Assembly (NCBI GenBank): GCA_031396205.1 | Contig: JANNKH010000017.1 | Span: forward strand, 40,198 to 104,197 | Reading direction: 5' to 3' | Source: CAISIP01 sp031396205 | GTDB lineage: Bacteria; Pseudomonadota; Gammaproteobacteria; Burkholderiales; Burkholderiaceae_C | Length of the DNA stretch: 64,000 nt | Shown: positions 36,235 to 45,186 of the stretch, piece after piece | Layout of the letters: each line of letters opens with the position of its first letter | Numbering within the stretch: the first letter of the stretch is position 1 | Notes under the pieces: model-generated | Databases searched by the model: none | Told to the model about the DNA's origin: nothing | Seen by the model: only the letters and a program-made list of their open reading frames with translations | Made by a program: the position numbers and the translations under genes

Positions 36235-37001
36235 GGCGACTGGATCTGGATCACCGGGTTGGTGTTGGTCACGCGCGACTTGTTCCAAGACCATCCCAAC
36301 TGCAACTGTACGAAACGCGGCACGATGGCGTTGATGTACTGGTCGACGAACTGGCCAGCCTGCGCGATATCGCTCTTGGGCACATAGATCACATCGCGGC
36401 GGCGCAGGAATACATCGGAAGCCTCGTTACGAAGCACCTTTTCCAGGTCAACCTTGCTCACCTGAAGCCCGCCATCGTCCCGATGGCGAATCAGCAACAC
36501 ATTCCCAGTATTGGCCGAGGCCAGCGTGCCGCCTGCACGCGCGATCGCCTGCAGCAGCGTCAGGTCCCCGTCCATTTGCAACAGGGAGGGAACCTTGACC
36601 TCTCCGCTCAGGTAGACGTTCATGCCCGAGGTTCGCGTGACCGCGACCGTGAGGTCGGTATCACCCACCAGCGGTCGGTAAGCGGCCTTGATCTTGCTTG
36701 CCAGATCTTCGGGCGTCGTTCCGGTGACCAGCATTTCACCAACCAGCAGCACCGAGATGCGGCCATCAGGCCTGACCACCACTTCCTGATTCAACTGGGA
36801 ATCAAAATAAGAGCGGATGGCCAGCGCATCGCCGACCTGCAGGTTGTATTTCTGCTCGATTGGCGCAACATAGAGTTGCGGCGCCTCATCCACCGCAGGC
36901 AGTGGCGGGGCCTCATACTTGACCGTGGTGCACCCCGCCATCAGCCCGACCATCAGGGCCATAAATATGAAGCGGAGCAAGACCACGGCGCGTTCAGTCA
37001 C
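36231..37001 (-). CDS. Polysaccharide export lipoprotein (Wza-like)
   Basis: 256 aa from GTG at 37001, overlapping the upstream gene by 8 bases. The lipobox LMAGC follows a hydrophobic leader (VVLLRFIFMALMVG), so it should be lipidated. Poly_export/SLBB domains: YNLQVGDALAIRSYFD, VVVRPDGRISVLLVGEM, VYLSGEVKVPSLLQ and LRRRDVIYVPKS. Builds the outer-membrane export pore. The frame is open further upstream only as antisense sequence. Confidence 0.88.
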   Translation of the reverse strand: MTERAVVLLRFIFMALMVGLMAGCTTVKYEAPPLPAVDEAPQLYVAPIEQKYNLQVGDALAIRSYFDSQLNQEVVVRPDGRISVLLVGEMLVTGTTPEDLASKIKAAYRPLVGDTDLTVAVTRTSGMNVYLSGEVKVPSLLQMDGDLTLLQAIARAGGTLASANTGNVLLIRHRDDGGLQVSKVDLEKVLRNEASDVFLRRRDVIYVPKSDIAQAGQFVDQYINAIVPRFVQLQLGWSWNKSRVTNTNPVIQIQSP

Positions 37002-38028
37002 TCGCCTTTGCGTCGCTGGCGCGGCGGCCTGTCGACTTGCGACGCGCTGTCGCGTCCCACGACACCACCATCTTGCGCCGACCAGCGCGTTGCCGACGCT
37101 CATTGCCGTCTTTGGTTGCGCCCGCCATCGCAAGCGGGAACTCGCGCGTAACGTAGTCCTGAAGCGCCTCACGCCAGGGCCGCATGACATTGATTCCCAG
37201 CGCGGTCAGGTTGGCATTGCGCATCATCTCCGACACTGGCCTGGGGGCGAAGTAATTGCTTTCGAAGAAAGTCGAATCGACCGACTTGAGCTCGATGTCC
37301 TTATGGCCCGTAATATCGAGAATGTGGCGCGCGACATCGTAGCGCGTACCCGACCCCTCACACACCATGTGGTAGGTGCCGTATTGCTTGCTTTCGAGCA
37401 ATTTAAAGAGGTTCAGCGCGAAGTCGTGGGTATAGGTTGGCGTACCGAAGCGGTCGTTGACGGCATGGATCAACTTGCTGCCGGCCACGATCTGGCCCAG
37501 GATATGGTGCACGAATTTGTGGTCCTTCCCCACGCCGCCGCCAACCATCCAGCCGGCGCGTACGATGAAGTGCCTGCTGCAGTACTTGGCCACACTCAGC
37601 TCGCCGTCGTACTTGGTCTGGCCATACACCATGATCGGCCTGGGCTGGTCCTGCTCGGTGTAAAAGCCGTCCTTGGCGCCATCGAACACACCTGCGGTAC
37701 TGATGTACACCAGTGTGGCGCCGTATTCTTCGCACAACTCGGCTACTGCCCGGGTGGCCAGGTCGTTGGTGTCTTTGGCAACATCGGCATGGACTTCGCA
37801 GAACTCCAGATCGGTGCAAGCGGCCAGGTGCAACACCAGAGTCGGCTTGACTTCGGAAAACCAGGTCCGCAATTGCGTAATTTCACGGACATCGAGCGGG
37901 CGCAGCCAGGCCTCGTTGACATCCTTGTCGGTGGCGCAAACGCTGCTGAAGCGAGATGAAAAATAGGGAAAGACGGCATTGCCGAGCATGCCGCCTGCTC
38001 CTGTGATCAGAACGCGCTGATTCTCCAT
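36994..38028 (-). CDS. NAD(P)-dependent sugar reductase (RmlD-like SDR)
   Basis: 344 aa from ATG at 38028 (MENQRVLITGAGGMLGNAVF). GAGGMLG nucleotide-binding motif, VYISTAGVFDG, and YGQTKYDGEL (YxxxK) are the RmlD/dTDP-4-dehydrorhamnose reductase plan. The last ~45 residues are very basic and low-complexity (KDGNERRQRAGRRK), unlike standard RmlD, and may be a tail of unknown use. First gene of the minus-strand locus 1 operon; rmlABC are not in the window, so the substrate is open. Confidence 0.85.
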   Translation of the reverse strand: MENQRVLITGAGGMLGNAVFPYFSSRFSSVCATDKDVNEAWLRPLDVREITQLRTWFSEVKPTLVLHLAACTDLEFCEVHADVAKDTNDLATRAVAELCEEYGATLVYISTAGVFDGAKDGFYTEQDQPRPIMVYGQTKYDGELSVAKYCSRHFIVRAGWMVGGGVGKDHKFVHHILGQIVAGSKLIHAVNDRFGTPTYTHDFALNLFKLLESKQYGTYHMVCEGSGTRYDVARHILDITGHKDIELKSVDSTFFESNYFAPRPVSEMMRNANLTALGINVMRPWREALQDYVTREFPLAMAGATKDGNERRQRAGRRKMVVSWDATARRKSTGRRASDAKASD

Positions 38029-38162
38029 TGAACCCCCATTAAGTCCGAACGTGACGATTGTGCTTGCGAGCCGTCGCAAGGAGAAACGAAACTGTTGCCA
38101 ACTCGGCGATTCCGGCACAAGCTTCGCCGCCCAGATGCCGCTGCACGTACAGGCGAAAATTA

Positions 38163-38191
38163 ATTATAGACCGGGCATTTGCCTGGACAGA
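38163..38191 (-). promoter_or_regulatory. Candidate promoter and operator of polysaccharide locus 1
   Basis: A perfect TATAAT (38168 to 38163, minus strand) lies about 135 bases before the RmlD-like ATG. The 16-base imperfect palindrome CCGGGCATTTGCCTGG (38171-38186) fills the expected spacer, where a repressor could act. The -35 (TCTGTC) is poor, which would fit a regulated promoter. Confidence 0.4.
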
Positions 38192-38321
38192 CATGCACTT
38201 GTTCACGCTATCGAGCCAATTGCGCTGTCTGGACAGAACAAAGAACAGCAGGGCGCAGAACAGCAAGGGCGCGCCTATGACCCTTCGCGCGGCGATCTGT
38301 TCGGCCACCAAACGCCCGCGC

Positions 38322-39827
38322 ATGATTTTCCTCTATCATGCTGGCGAACCGTTTGCATGCCCATGGCCCGTAGCACCGGCAGCCTCGGTCGCAACAGACA
38401 AATGGGAAGGATTGGTATTGCTCAAAGATCACTATCCTGCAGGAAAAGCAGCGGGAACGACCATCGACGCCATCACCCAACGCCCGGTACCACTCGTCCC
38501 GATCGCCATCTTGGGAGCGGGCATCAGCGGTCTGGCAGCCTCTATTTCGAGCGGCGCCCCGGTTTACGAAGCCGAGGATGTCGCGGGTGGTGTCGCGGCA
38601 TCGGACACCGTTCAGGGGTTCACTTTCGACCGCGGCATCCACATCCTGCAGGCAGCCAGTACCAAGACCCACAAGGTACTTGAGGACGCAGGCGTGCGGT
38701 TGAACAGTCGCAGCCGCCAGGCGTTTATCTATTCGCACGGTGCCTATACGGCATATCCGTTCCAGGTCAACACCGCGCGCCTGCCGCTGATGTTGCGACT
38801 GCGTTGTGTCTGGGACTTTCTCAACCGCGAAGGTCGCAAACCTGACTCCCAGCCCGGCAATTACGAAGAGTGGATCATCGCGAACCTGGGACGGGGTTTT
38901 GCAGACACGTTCCTGGTTCCCTACAGCGACAAGTTCTGGACGGTTCACCCGCGCGAGATGACGCATGAGTGGACGGGCAATCGCGTTCCCCAGCCGACCA
39001 CCATGCAGGTATTGCGCGGCGCCTTGTGGAACAAGCAGACCCGCATCGGCACCAATGTCGACTTCCAGTACCCGGTCAACGGCCGCGGGTACGGCTCGAT
39101 CACCGAAGCCCTATCCCTTCAATGCAGCGCCATCCACCTGGGCCACCGCGCCAAGCGGCTCGACACGCGCAACAATTTGCTGCATTTCGAGAACGGCAGC
39201 GTCATTGCGTATCGGCAACTCATCAGCACCATTCCGCTGCCCGAGCTGGTCGCTATTTGTGACGAAGCGCCGAATGAGGTGCGCGCCGCCGCCGCCCAGT
39301 TGCGTGCCAACAGTATTTTGGTGGTCAATCTGGGCATCGGCCGTGCTCCGCGGTCCGGATGGCACTGGGTCCACTTTCCGCAAAAGGAAGAAGTCTTTTT
39401 CCGCATCAGTTTTCCGCACAACCTGGCCGACAACGTGACCCCGACCGGCATGTCGTCCGTCTCGGCGGAAGTGGCGTACTCGTCCGAGCGCCCGATCAAC
39501 CACGCCACCATCGTGGACCAGGTTGTCGACGATTTGATCCGCGTCGGCTTGGTGCGGCGCGACGACCCTATCGTGTACCGCGCCACGTGCAACATCCGGT
39601 ACGCCTACTGCATCCACGATTTCGCGCGCAAGGAGGCAGTGCGTACGGTGCGCAATTGGATGATCGAGCGCAATGTAATACCCACCGGGCGATACGGCCT
39701 GTGGAATTACTTCTGGAGCCATGAGTCGATGATGAGCGGCCTGCAGGCGGGGCGCAAGGCGCACATGACAACCCTTGGCGCGGGCGAGGAACTCGCAGCG
39801 GACGACACGTTTGATGGCGCCCATTGA
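38322..39827 (+). CDS. FAD-dependent amine-oxidase-like oxidoreductase (UDP-galactopyranose mutase/protoporphyrinogen oxidase superfamily)
   Basis: 501 aa from ATG at 38322; a TTG at 38418 preceded by GGAAGG would give 469 aa and a shorter N-terminus. FAD-binding Rossmann motif AILGAGISGLAAS followed by YEAEDVAGGVAAS. FTFDRGIHILQ, PYSDKFWTVHPREMTHEW and YPVNGRGYGSITEAL are seen in NAD(P)-binding proteins of bacterial glycan loci. Reaction unknown; a sugar-modifying flavoprotein is inferred. Divergent from locus 1 and overlapping the Nudix gene by 14 bases. Confidence 0.78.
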   Translation: MIFLYHAGEPFACPWPVAPAASVATDKWEGLVLLKDHYPAGKAAGTTIDAITQRPVPLVPIAILGAGISGLAASISSGAPVYEAEDVAGGVAASDTVQGFTFDRGIHILQAASTKTHKVLEDAGVRLNSRSRQAFIYSHGAYTAYPFQVNTARLPLMLRLRCVWDFLNREGRKPDSQPGNYEEWIIANLGRGFADTFLVPYSDKFWTVHPREMTHEWTGNRVPQPTTMQVLRGALWNKQTRIGTNVDFQYPVNGRGYGSITEALSLQCSAIHLGHRAKRLDTRNNLLHFENGSVIAYRQLISTIPLPELVAICDEAPNEVRAAAAQLRANSILVVNLGIGRAPRSGWHWVHFPQKEEVFFRISFPHNLADNVTPTGMSSVSAEVAYSSERPINHATIVDQVVDDLIRVGLVRRDDPIVYRATCNIRYAYCIHDFARKEAVRTVRNWMIERNVIPTGRYGLWNYFWSHESMMSGLQAGRKAHMTTLGAGEELAADDTFDGAH

Positions 39828-40395
39828 GTTCCCGGCCCAGGCGCAGCGCTATAACGAGTACCGGTTCTGCCCGCGTTGCGGCGGCGCGTTCGGCCCGCAC
39901 GACTTCAAGCCCGACGCATGTGTTTTCGTTTGCCGGGCCTGCAAGTTCGACTTCTATCAGAACGCATCGCCCGCCGCGGTCGCCGTCATCACCCACCCGC
40001 AACACATCGAACAGGTGCTGATGCTCAAGCGGCGTACCGCGCCCAATATCGGGCGCTGGTGCGTGCCCGGGGGTTTTCTCGTTTATGGAGAGGCACCGGC
40101 CGCCGGTGCCATCCGTGAGGCGATGGAAGAGGTCGGCCTGGCGATCGAGATCGTGCAGTTGCTGCATGCCGGACTCGTGGATTACTCCTACCAAGGTCGC
40201 CAGATCTGCGTGGTGGAGATCGGTTTTCTGGCCCGGCTGGCGGACCCCGGATCCACGCACGGCATCGCCACGGCGGAGGCCTCGGAAACCGCATTCATAC
40301 CGATCGACGACATTTCTCGGGCGCCGGACATGTTGGCGTTTCCGGAACAACTCGCGCTGATGCGGGCATACAGGCAGGTCCTGGATGCAGCGTAA
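39814..40395 (+). CDS. Nudix hydrolase with N-terminal zinc ribbon
   Basis: 193 aa from ATG at 39814. Zinc ribbon FCPRCGGAFGP plus VCRACKFDFYQN, then a Nudix box GGFLVYGEAPAAGAIREAME extended by EVGL (GX5EX7REUXEEXGU, with a gap-free match at REAMEEVGL). The layout resembles NudC-like and NADH/NUDT-type zinc Nudix proteins, but it lacks the NudC SQPWPFPxS motif. It likely hydrolyses a nucleoside diphosphate derivative, possibly a nucleotide sugar or flavin cofactor given the coupled flavoprotein gene. Confidence 0.88.
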   Translation: MAPIEFPAQAQRYNEYRFCPRCGGAFGPHDFKPDACVFVCRACKFDFYQNASPAAVAVITHPQHIEQVLMLKRRTAPNIGRWCVPGGFLVYGEAPAAGAIREAMEEVGLAIEIVQLLHAGLVDYSYQGRQICVVEIGFLARLADPGSTHGIATAEASETAFIPIDDISRAPDMLAFPEQLALMRAYRQVLDAA

Positions 40396-40606
40396 TCCAT
40401 CGCCTTCGTTCGCAGACTGCTGCTGACCGCGCCAAGACGCCGCCAAATGGTGCGCGATCGCGCGGGTAAACCCCTATCAGACAATCACGACAACCGCGTG
40501 AAAGCAGCCGAATTCGGCTATTTGCCACAACGTTGCGGAAATTGCGAACTGGCTTTTGACAAGCCCTGCGACCCACCGTAATATCTGGCGGCAAGCATTA
40601 CAAAGT

Positions 40607-40635
40607 TTGACATTCGACAATAGACTACATACGCA
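40607..40635 (+). promoter_or_regulatory. Possible promoter of the radical SAM gene
   Basis: A consensus TTGACA (40607-40612) is 17 bases from a weak TACGCA box (40630-40635) before the ATG at 40650. Rather close to the gene, so tentative. The rest of 40396-40649 shows nothing recognisable. Confidence 0.3.
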
Positions 40636-40649
40636 TAGGGAAGCAGCAC

Positions 40650-42230
40650 ATGGCCAAGGATTTAGGGAGCTATTCGTTCAAAAACCCGAGTTTTCTCTTG
40701 ATGTACTCGGCGTTGCAGTTCGGCCCGGAGGAGATGGCGAAACCCGACGGTTCTTTGAGCCTTCCCTATCTTGCAGGCGCGATTCGCGAGGCCGGCTATG
40801 ACGTCAAGATTCTCGACGTTTCCGTTGGTGACAAGGACGAGCCGCTTGCGGACAGCTTCTTCAACACCGAGCACCTGGCGAGCGGCTTGATCCGCTGTGG
40901 CATGCCGACCGAACAGATCGTCAAACAGATCGAGCAGTTTGACGTCATTGGCGTGTCATCGATATTCACCACCCAGACAACCATGGTGCTGGACCTGATC
41001 CGGCTGGCCAAGAAGACCCATCCGGACAAGCTCGTCATTGCGGGAGGCGTCAATGCCCGCAATTTGCGCGATCGCTTTTTCGACGCTGGCGTAGACATCA
41101 TCGTCCTGTCGGAAGCCGAGCGCATCATCGTGGCGATCGCCGAGGCCCTGCGTGGGAAAAAGCCGCTCAACGAAGTAATGGGCATCGCCTTCCTTCGCGA
41201 CGGCAAGGAAGTGGTGAACCGCACGCCACCACCGATCCATGACCTGGACGAGTTGCCCATGCCGGCGTGGGACCTGTTGCCGCTCAAGAAATACTGGGAC
41301 CTTTCCCGCCCGCATGGTGGTCAGTTCCCGGAGGGCGCCCGCATTCAGTATGCGTCGTTGCAAACCTCGCGGGGATGTCCGTTCCAGTGTCTGTACTGCC
41401 ACATTTCGAAAGAAGTTGACGACGAGGTCGCCGGCCCGGTGGGGGTGTTCCGCGTCAAGTCGATCGATCGGGTGATGGCCGAACTCCAGACCTTGAAAGA
41501 CCTGGGCGCAGAGTACATCTTCTTTGAAGACGACAGTCTGTTCGCGAAAAAGCAGCGCGCCTACACGCTGTTCGGAAAGGTTGCAGAGTTGGGTTTGCAT
41601 CTGTCTGACGTGAACGGCATCAACATCGTCCACTTGATGAAGAACTACAGCGGCAAACTCGACATCGACACCCAGTTTCTGGAGATCCTGTCTACCGCGG
41701 GTTTCCATATGCTGCACCTGCCATTCGAATCGGCCAACGAGAGGTTGGTCGACAAGTACTCGTCGGGCAAGTGGAACATGCGTGACACTGACACCCTCAA
41801 ACTCATCCGCGAGTGCGAAAAAACCGGAATCAAGACAGCTGGCAACTACATGATCGGCTACCCGGACGAGACATTGGCCGAAATCCACAAAACCGTGCTC
41901 TTTGCCAAGATGCATGTGGAGAACGGCTTGAACCATGCAGCACTGTTTTCAGTAGTGCCGTTTCCTGGCACACGTCTCTACGACACGGTCATCCAGAATG
42001 GCCAACTTGATCCCGATTTCGATACCGACACCATGAAGTGGACAAAATCGATCATGAAGGACTTGGCGGTGCCCGCCGATACGCTCGAACACCTGCGCCA
42101 GTTGGCATGGCTCACGGTCAATTCGACCGATTTTGTCAATTACAAGATCGCCATGCGCGTTAAACAACCTGAACTGAACCTGCCGCCGACGATGCCTGCG
42201 GTGTCGCCGACCCAGCTCGCCGTGCTCTGA
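40650..42230 (+). CDS. B12-binding-domain radical SAM protein
   Basis: 526 aa. Residues ~50-190 form a cobalamin-binding-like domain (FDVIGVSSIFTTQTTMVLDL, VIAGGVNARNLRDRF, without a clear DxHxxG). The radical SAM motif is RGCPFQCLYCHIS (Cys243, Cys247, Cys250). Downstream are EYIFFEDDSLF, MLHLPFESANERLVDKYSSG and the partial TIM-barrel closing YMIGYPDETLAEI. The family includes methyltransferases and ring-forming enzymes. Substrate unknown. Single gene between polysaccharide genes and rlmJ. Confidence 0.88.
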   Translation: MAKDLGSYSFKNPSFLLMYSALQFGPEEMAKPDGSLSLPYLAGAIREAGYDVKILDVSVGDKDEPLADSFFNTEHLASGLIRCGMPTEQIVKQIEQFDVIGVSSIFTTQTTMVLDLIRLAKKTHPDKLVIAGGVNARNLRDRFFDAGVDIIVLSEAERIIVAIAEALRGKKPLNEVMGIAFLRDGKEVVNRTPPPIHDLDELPMPAWDLLPLKKYWDLSRPHGGQFPEGARIQYASLQTSRGCPFQCLYCHISKEVDDEVAGPVGVFRVKSIDRVMAELQTLKDLGAEYIFFEDDSLFAKKQRAYTLFGKVAELGLHLSDVNGINIVHLMKNYSGKLDIDTQFLEILSTAGFHMLHLPFESANERLVDKYSSGKWNMRDTDTLKLIRECEKTGIKTAGNYMIGYPDETLAEIHKTVLFAKMHVENGLNHAALFSVVPFPGTRLYDTVIQNGQLDPDFDTDTMKWTKSIMKDLAVPADTLEHLRQLAWLTVNSTDFVNYKIAMRVKQPELNLPPTMPAVSPTQLAVL

Positions 42231-42314
42231 CAGCGCGGTCGCGGCGGCAGCGCACGCCAGGCCGACGCAACTCTGGCGCCGCAGGGCGCATGCAAACCGG
42301 GCTACGATCGGCGC

Positions 42315-43268
42315 ATGTTCAGTTACCGCCACGCTTTTCATGCGGGCAACCACGCCGATGTACTTAAACATACGGTGCTGATTGCCCTGCTGCGCCACCT
42401 CACGCTGAAAGAGAGCCCCTTCACGGTCATTGACACCCACGCCGGAGCCGGCCTGTACCGGCTGGACGGCGACTACGCGAAAACGAGCGAGGAAGCGGCC
42501 GATGGCTATTTGCGGCTGGTCGCCGCCAAGCCCCACCACGCGCCGGCATCGGCGGCCCCCGGCAAGGGCTCTGCCGGTACCGCCGGCGGTGCCGATGCGG
42601 CGTGGGCACCGCTGCTGAAGGACTACCTGGACATGGTCGCCAGCGTGAACACCAGTGGTTCGTACAAGGTCTACCCGGGCTCGCCATTCATCATTCAGCG
42701 GCTGTTGCGCGACCGCGACAAACTCAAGTTGTTCGAGCTGCACCCCACCGATGCCAAGGCACTGGCGGCAAATATTGCCCAGCTCGACGCGGGGCGACAG
42801 GTTGCGACACTTCGGGAGGACGGCTTCGACGGTCTGAAAAAATTCCTGCCGCCACCGCAACGGCGCGCCCTGGTGCTCAGCGACCCGAGCTACGAGCTCA
42901 AGACCGACTATGCGCGGGTGCTGACGGCGATCACAGACGCGCTGGAACGCTTTGCGACCGGCACCTACGCCATCTGGTACCCGATCATTCCTCGGCCGCA
43001 AGCCCATGACGTGCCGCGCAAACTCAAGACCTTGGCAAACCGGTCCGGCCGCGCCTGGCTCAATGCGACCTTGAGCGTCAAATCAAGCCGAATCACCACG
43101 GACACGGCCGGTCAACAGCACCGTCCCGGTCTGCCCGCCAGCGGCATGTTCGTGATCAATCCGCCCCACACCCTGAAAGCCGGGCTGGGCCTGGCCTTGC
43201 CCCAGATGGTGCGCGTACTGGGGCAGGACCAGCACGCGCAGTTTTCGCTCGACACGGGCGGACACTAA
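42315..43268 (+). CDS. rlmJ: 23S rRNA (adenine2030-N6)-methyltransferase
   Basis: 317 aa. The N-terminus FSYRHAFHAGNHADVLKHTV and TVIDTHAGAGLYRL are diagnostic, and the catalytic motif is SDPSYE (usually DPPYE). An Ala/Gly-rich insert (about 75-98) makes it longer than the E. coli protein (280 aa). Modifies A2030 in the 23S rRNA. Likely monocistronic. Confidence 0.95.
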   Translation: MFSYRHAFHAGNHADVLKHTVLIALLRHLTLKESPFTVIDTHAGAGLYRLDGDYAKTSEEAADGYLRLVAAKPHHAPASAAPGKGSAGTAGGADAAWAPLLKDYLDMVASVNTSGSYKVYPGSPFIIQRLLRDRDKLKLFELHPTDAKALAANIAQLDAGRQVATLREDGFDGLKKFLPPPQRRALVLSDPSYELKTDYARVLTAITDALERFATGTYAIWYPIIPRPQAHDVPRKLKTLANRSGRAWLNATLSVKSSRITTDTAGQQHRPGLPASGMFVINPPHTLKAGLGLALPQMVRVLGQDQHAQFSLDTGGH

Positions 43269-43515
43269 ATGAATGGCGCCAAACGTGAAATAGTTCCTTC
43301 CGGCCGCACCCGCTCGGCTAACCACCCACGGGGCTGCTGATTAACATCGCTCTGGCCGGGCGTCGTCTATACTGCCCTGCAAAGCAAATGCGAGATTTAA
43401 ATCGGGGCGAGTCATAGGTCGAACGGACTATTGTTGCGCTGCAATGTGCCAAACATAATCGGCTCGAGCGCGTTTGGCGTGGCGTGCAAATGAATTTATA
43501 CACTAGGGGAAAATT

Positions 43516-44094
43516 ATGACAATCAAGTCAACAATCAAGCAAGTTGCGGTTGCTGCCGCAATTGCCAGCGTCTGTGCGGCATCCAGTGCGGCTGTCAAGG
43601 ATCTGGGTGTGCTAGCGGTGGGCACAACCAACTTCAACAACACGACGTTCCCGACTTTCGGCTCGACGTTCTCCGACGTTCTCTTGTTCGCATTGCCCAG
43701 CAACGGCGGCTCCAGCTATGGGGTCATTGATGCTCCGCTCGATCTTTCCGCAATCGTGCCTGGTCTGGTCTTCGGTTCCATCTTCAGCTTTGTATCGGTC
43801 AGCGGCCCTGGCAATGACGGCCTTTTGCTGACTGCTGACGACGTACTCCTGGCCGGCGGCATTGTGAACCCGGCTGCTCCTTCTTTCAAATTCGACATGT
43901 CAAGCAACACCGGCGGCGGGTTCTACCTGTTTATTACCGGTGTAGCGCCTATCGGCACTGTTGGTAGCCTGTATAGCGGCTCGATCACCGTCGCGGCTGT
44001 ACCAGAACCCGAAAGCTACGCCATGTTGCTGGCCGGCCTGGGCGTCATGGGTGCCATCGCGGTGCGCCGCAACAAGTCCAAAAAGCGGGACTGA
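43516..44094 (+). CDS. PEP-CTERM sorting-domain protein
   Basis: 192 aa. RBS AGGGGA precedes the ATG. Signal peptide ~26 residues (VAVAAAIASVCAASSAA), a Gly/Ser/Asn-rich body without Cys in its mature part, then the sorting tail: VPEPE (162-166), a helix MLLAGLGVMGAIAV and a basic end RRNKSKKRD. Such proteins are processed by exosortase at PEP; the xrtB gene ~10 kb downstream is the obvious processing enzyme. The body is not recognised. Followed by a strong terminator, so expressed separately from the eps operon. Confidence 0.88.
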   Translation: MTIKSTIKQVAVAAAIASVCAASSAAVKDLGVLAVGTTNFNNTTFPTFGSTFSDVLLFALPSNGGSSYGVIDAPLDLSAIVPGLVFGSIFSFVSVSGPGNDGLLLTADDVLLAGGIVNPAAPSFKFDMSSNTGGGFYLFITGVAPIGTVGSLYSGSITVAAVPEPESYAMLLAGLGVMGAIAVRRNKSKKRD

Positions 44095-44117
44095 CACACA
44101 TTTGAGGCAGTGGCCTC

Positions 44118-44149
44118 AAAAAAAGGGATTGCATTGCAATCCCTTTTTT
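44118..44149 (+). terminator. Rho-independent terminator after the PEP-CTERM gene
   Basis: Nearly perfect inverted repeat AAAAAAGGGATTGC-ATT-GCAATCCCTTTTTT beginning ~24 bases after the stop. An A-run on one side and a T-run on the other allow bidirectional function. Confidence 0.9.
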
Positions 44150-44247
44150 GTTGGCACGACGTGTGCGTGAAGAAATACACGCTTTGACCTACCCGTTCCA
44201 ACTGCCATCGTCGGGTAATGCGATTGCGCTAGTCTTAGTCCCTAGAA

Positions 44248-44267
44248 TGGACCGCACAATCGGTCCA
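44248..44267. promoter_or_regulatory. Inverted repeat upstream of epsA
   Basis: Perfect 7-bp arms TGGACCG and CGGTCCA with a 6-base centre, 116 bases before the epsA start. It could be an operator for EpsA or another regulator, or an mRNA hairpin. It overlaps a TAGAAT box (44243-44248), with no convincing -35. Confidence 0.4.
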
Positions 44268-44382
44268 CTTCCGCCAGGCTGTTGTTGCAGATCGTTGGAT
44301 AGCTGTATGTATCGACAGCGTCGAACGGCAGGGTGGGAGTGACCGTTCCCTGATCCGGATTGAGACTTTTCCACGCAACTTG

Positions 44383-45186
44383 ATGACGTTCCTGCCCACG
44401 CTTTCGCCTGACGCACTTCATCGGTATCACCAAGCGGTGACCCGTTCGGTGGACATACGCACGCATTTCGACATGCTCGCATGGTTGCAGGGCGAGATGC
44501 AGCAATACCTGCCACACGACATCCTGATTGCAACCTGGGGCAATTTTAAGTTGGGCACCCTGCAACACGACGTGATCTCCACGCTCGACGGCGTTCGATC
44601 CCATGATTCGGACACCCAGACCGTTACCCCGCTGATGCGCAAACTGCATGAACGCTGGTCCGAGTTTGGTCGCCAGCCGTTTTCACTCAACGCAGGCCAG
44701 ACCGGTTTTCTGCTCGGCGACAGCAACCTGAAGAACACCGTGGGCGACGCCCTGCAAAAAATGCGCAGCGCCATCGTGCATGGGATTGCCGACGAACGCG
44801 TCAGCCACCATTGCCTGTATGTTGGCTTCAGCGCCCGTGACTCGTTCAGTTCGGTCGAACGCAATGCGATGGCCGTGGTGCTGCCCTATGTCGACACGGC
44901 CCTGCGCCAGGTAACCCACCTGCCGCACCAAAACAAGCACCGTCGCCGGATGGCAGATACCGCCAAACCGGTAGCCGAACCAGGCTACAACCTGACCGAA
45001 CGCGAATCCGAAGTGCTGTACTGGGTGGCCCGAGGCAAGACAAACCCGGAGATTGCGCTGATCCTGGAGATCAGCGCCTTCACCGTCAAGAACCATATGC
45101 AACGCGTATTCAAGAAACTCGACGTAACCAACCGAGCACAAGCCGTTAGCAAATACCGACCGTTTGCCAACGATGTCCAAGTCTGA
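44383..45186 (+). CDS. epsA: LuxR-type transcriptional regulator EpsA (XrtB/PEP-CTERM-associated)
   Basis: 267 aa from ATG at 44383. An N-terminal ~190-residue sensor-like domain (VTRSVDIRTHFDMLAWLQGE) is followed by a C-terminal LuxR helix-turn-helix (about 205-255): NLTERESEVLYWVARGKT, ISAFTVKNHMQRVFKKLDV, NRAQAV. It is the regulator that heads XrtB eps loci in betaproteobacteria. Its 3' end overlaps epsB by 14 bases, so regulator and biosynthesis genes are coupled. Confidence 0.88.
   Translation: MTFLPTLSPDALHRYHQAVTRSVDIRTHFDMLAWLQGEMQQYLPHDILIATWGNFKLGTLQHDVISTLDGVRSHDSDTQTVTPLMRKLHERWSEFGRQPFSLNAGQTGFLLGDSNLKNTVGDALQKMRSAIVHGIADERVSHHCLYVGFSARDSFSSVERNAMAVVLPYVDTALRQVTHLPHQNKHRRRMADTAKPVAEPGYNLTERESEVLYWVARGKTNPEIALILEISAFTVKNHMQRVFKKLDVTNRAQAVSKYRPFANDVQV

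Noticed and set aside
43474..43502. Sigma-70 promoter TTGGCG-N17-TATACA before the PEP-CTERM gene
   Set aside because: Spacing is ideal, but the start of transcription would fall inside the ribosome binding site, leaving no usable leader.
44118..44149. Small RNA gene
   Set aside because: A short A/T-flanked hairpin right after a stop codon is better explained as a terminator.
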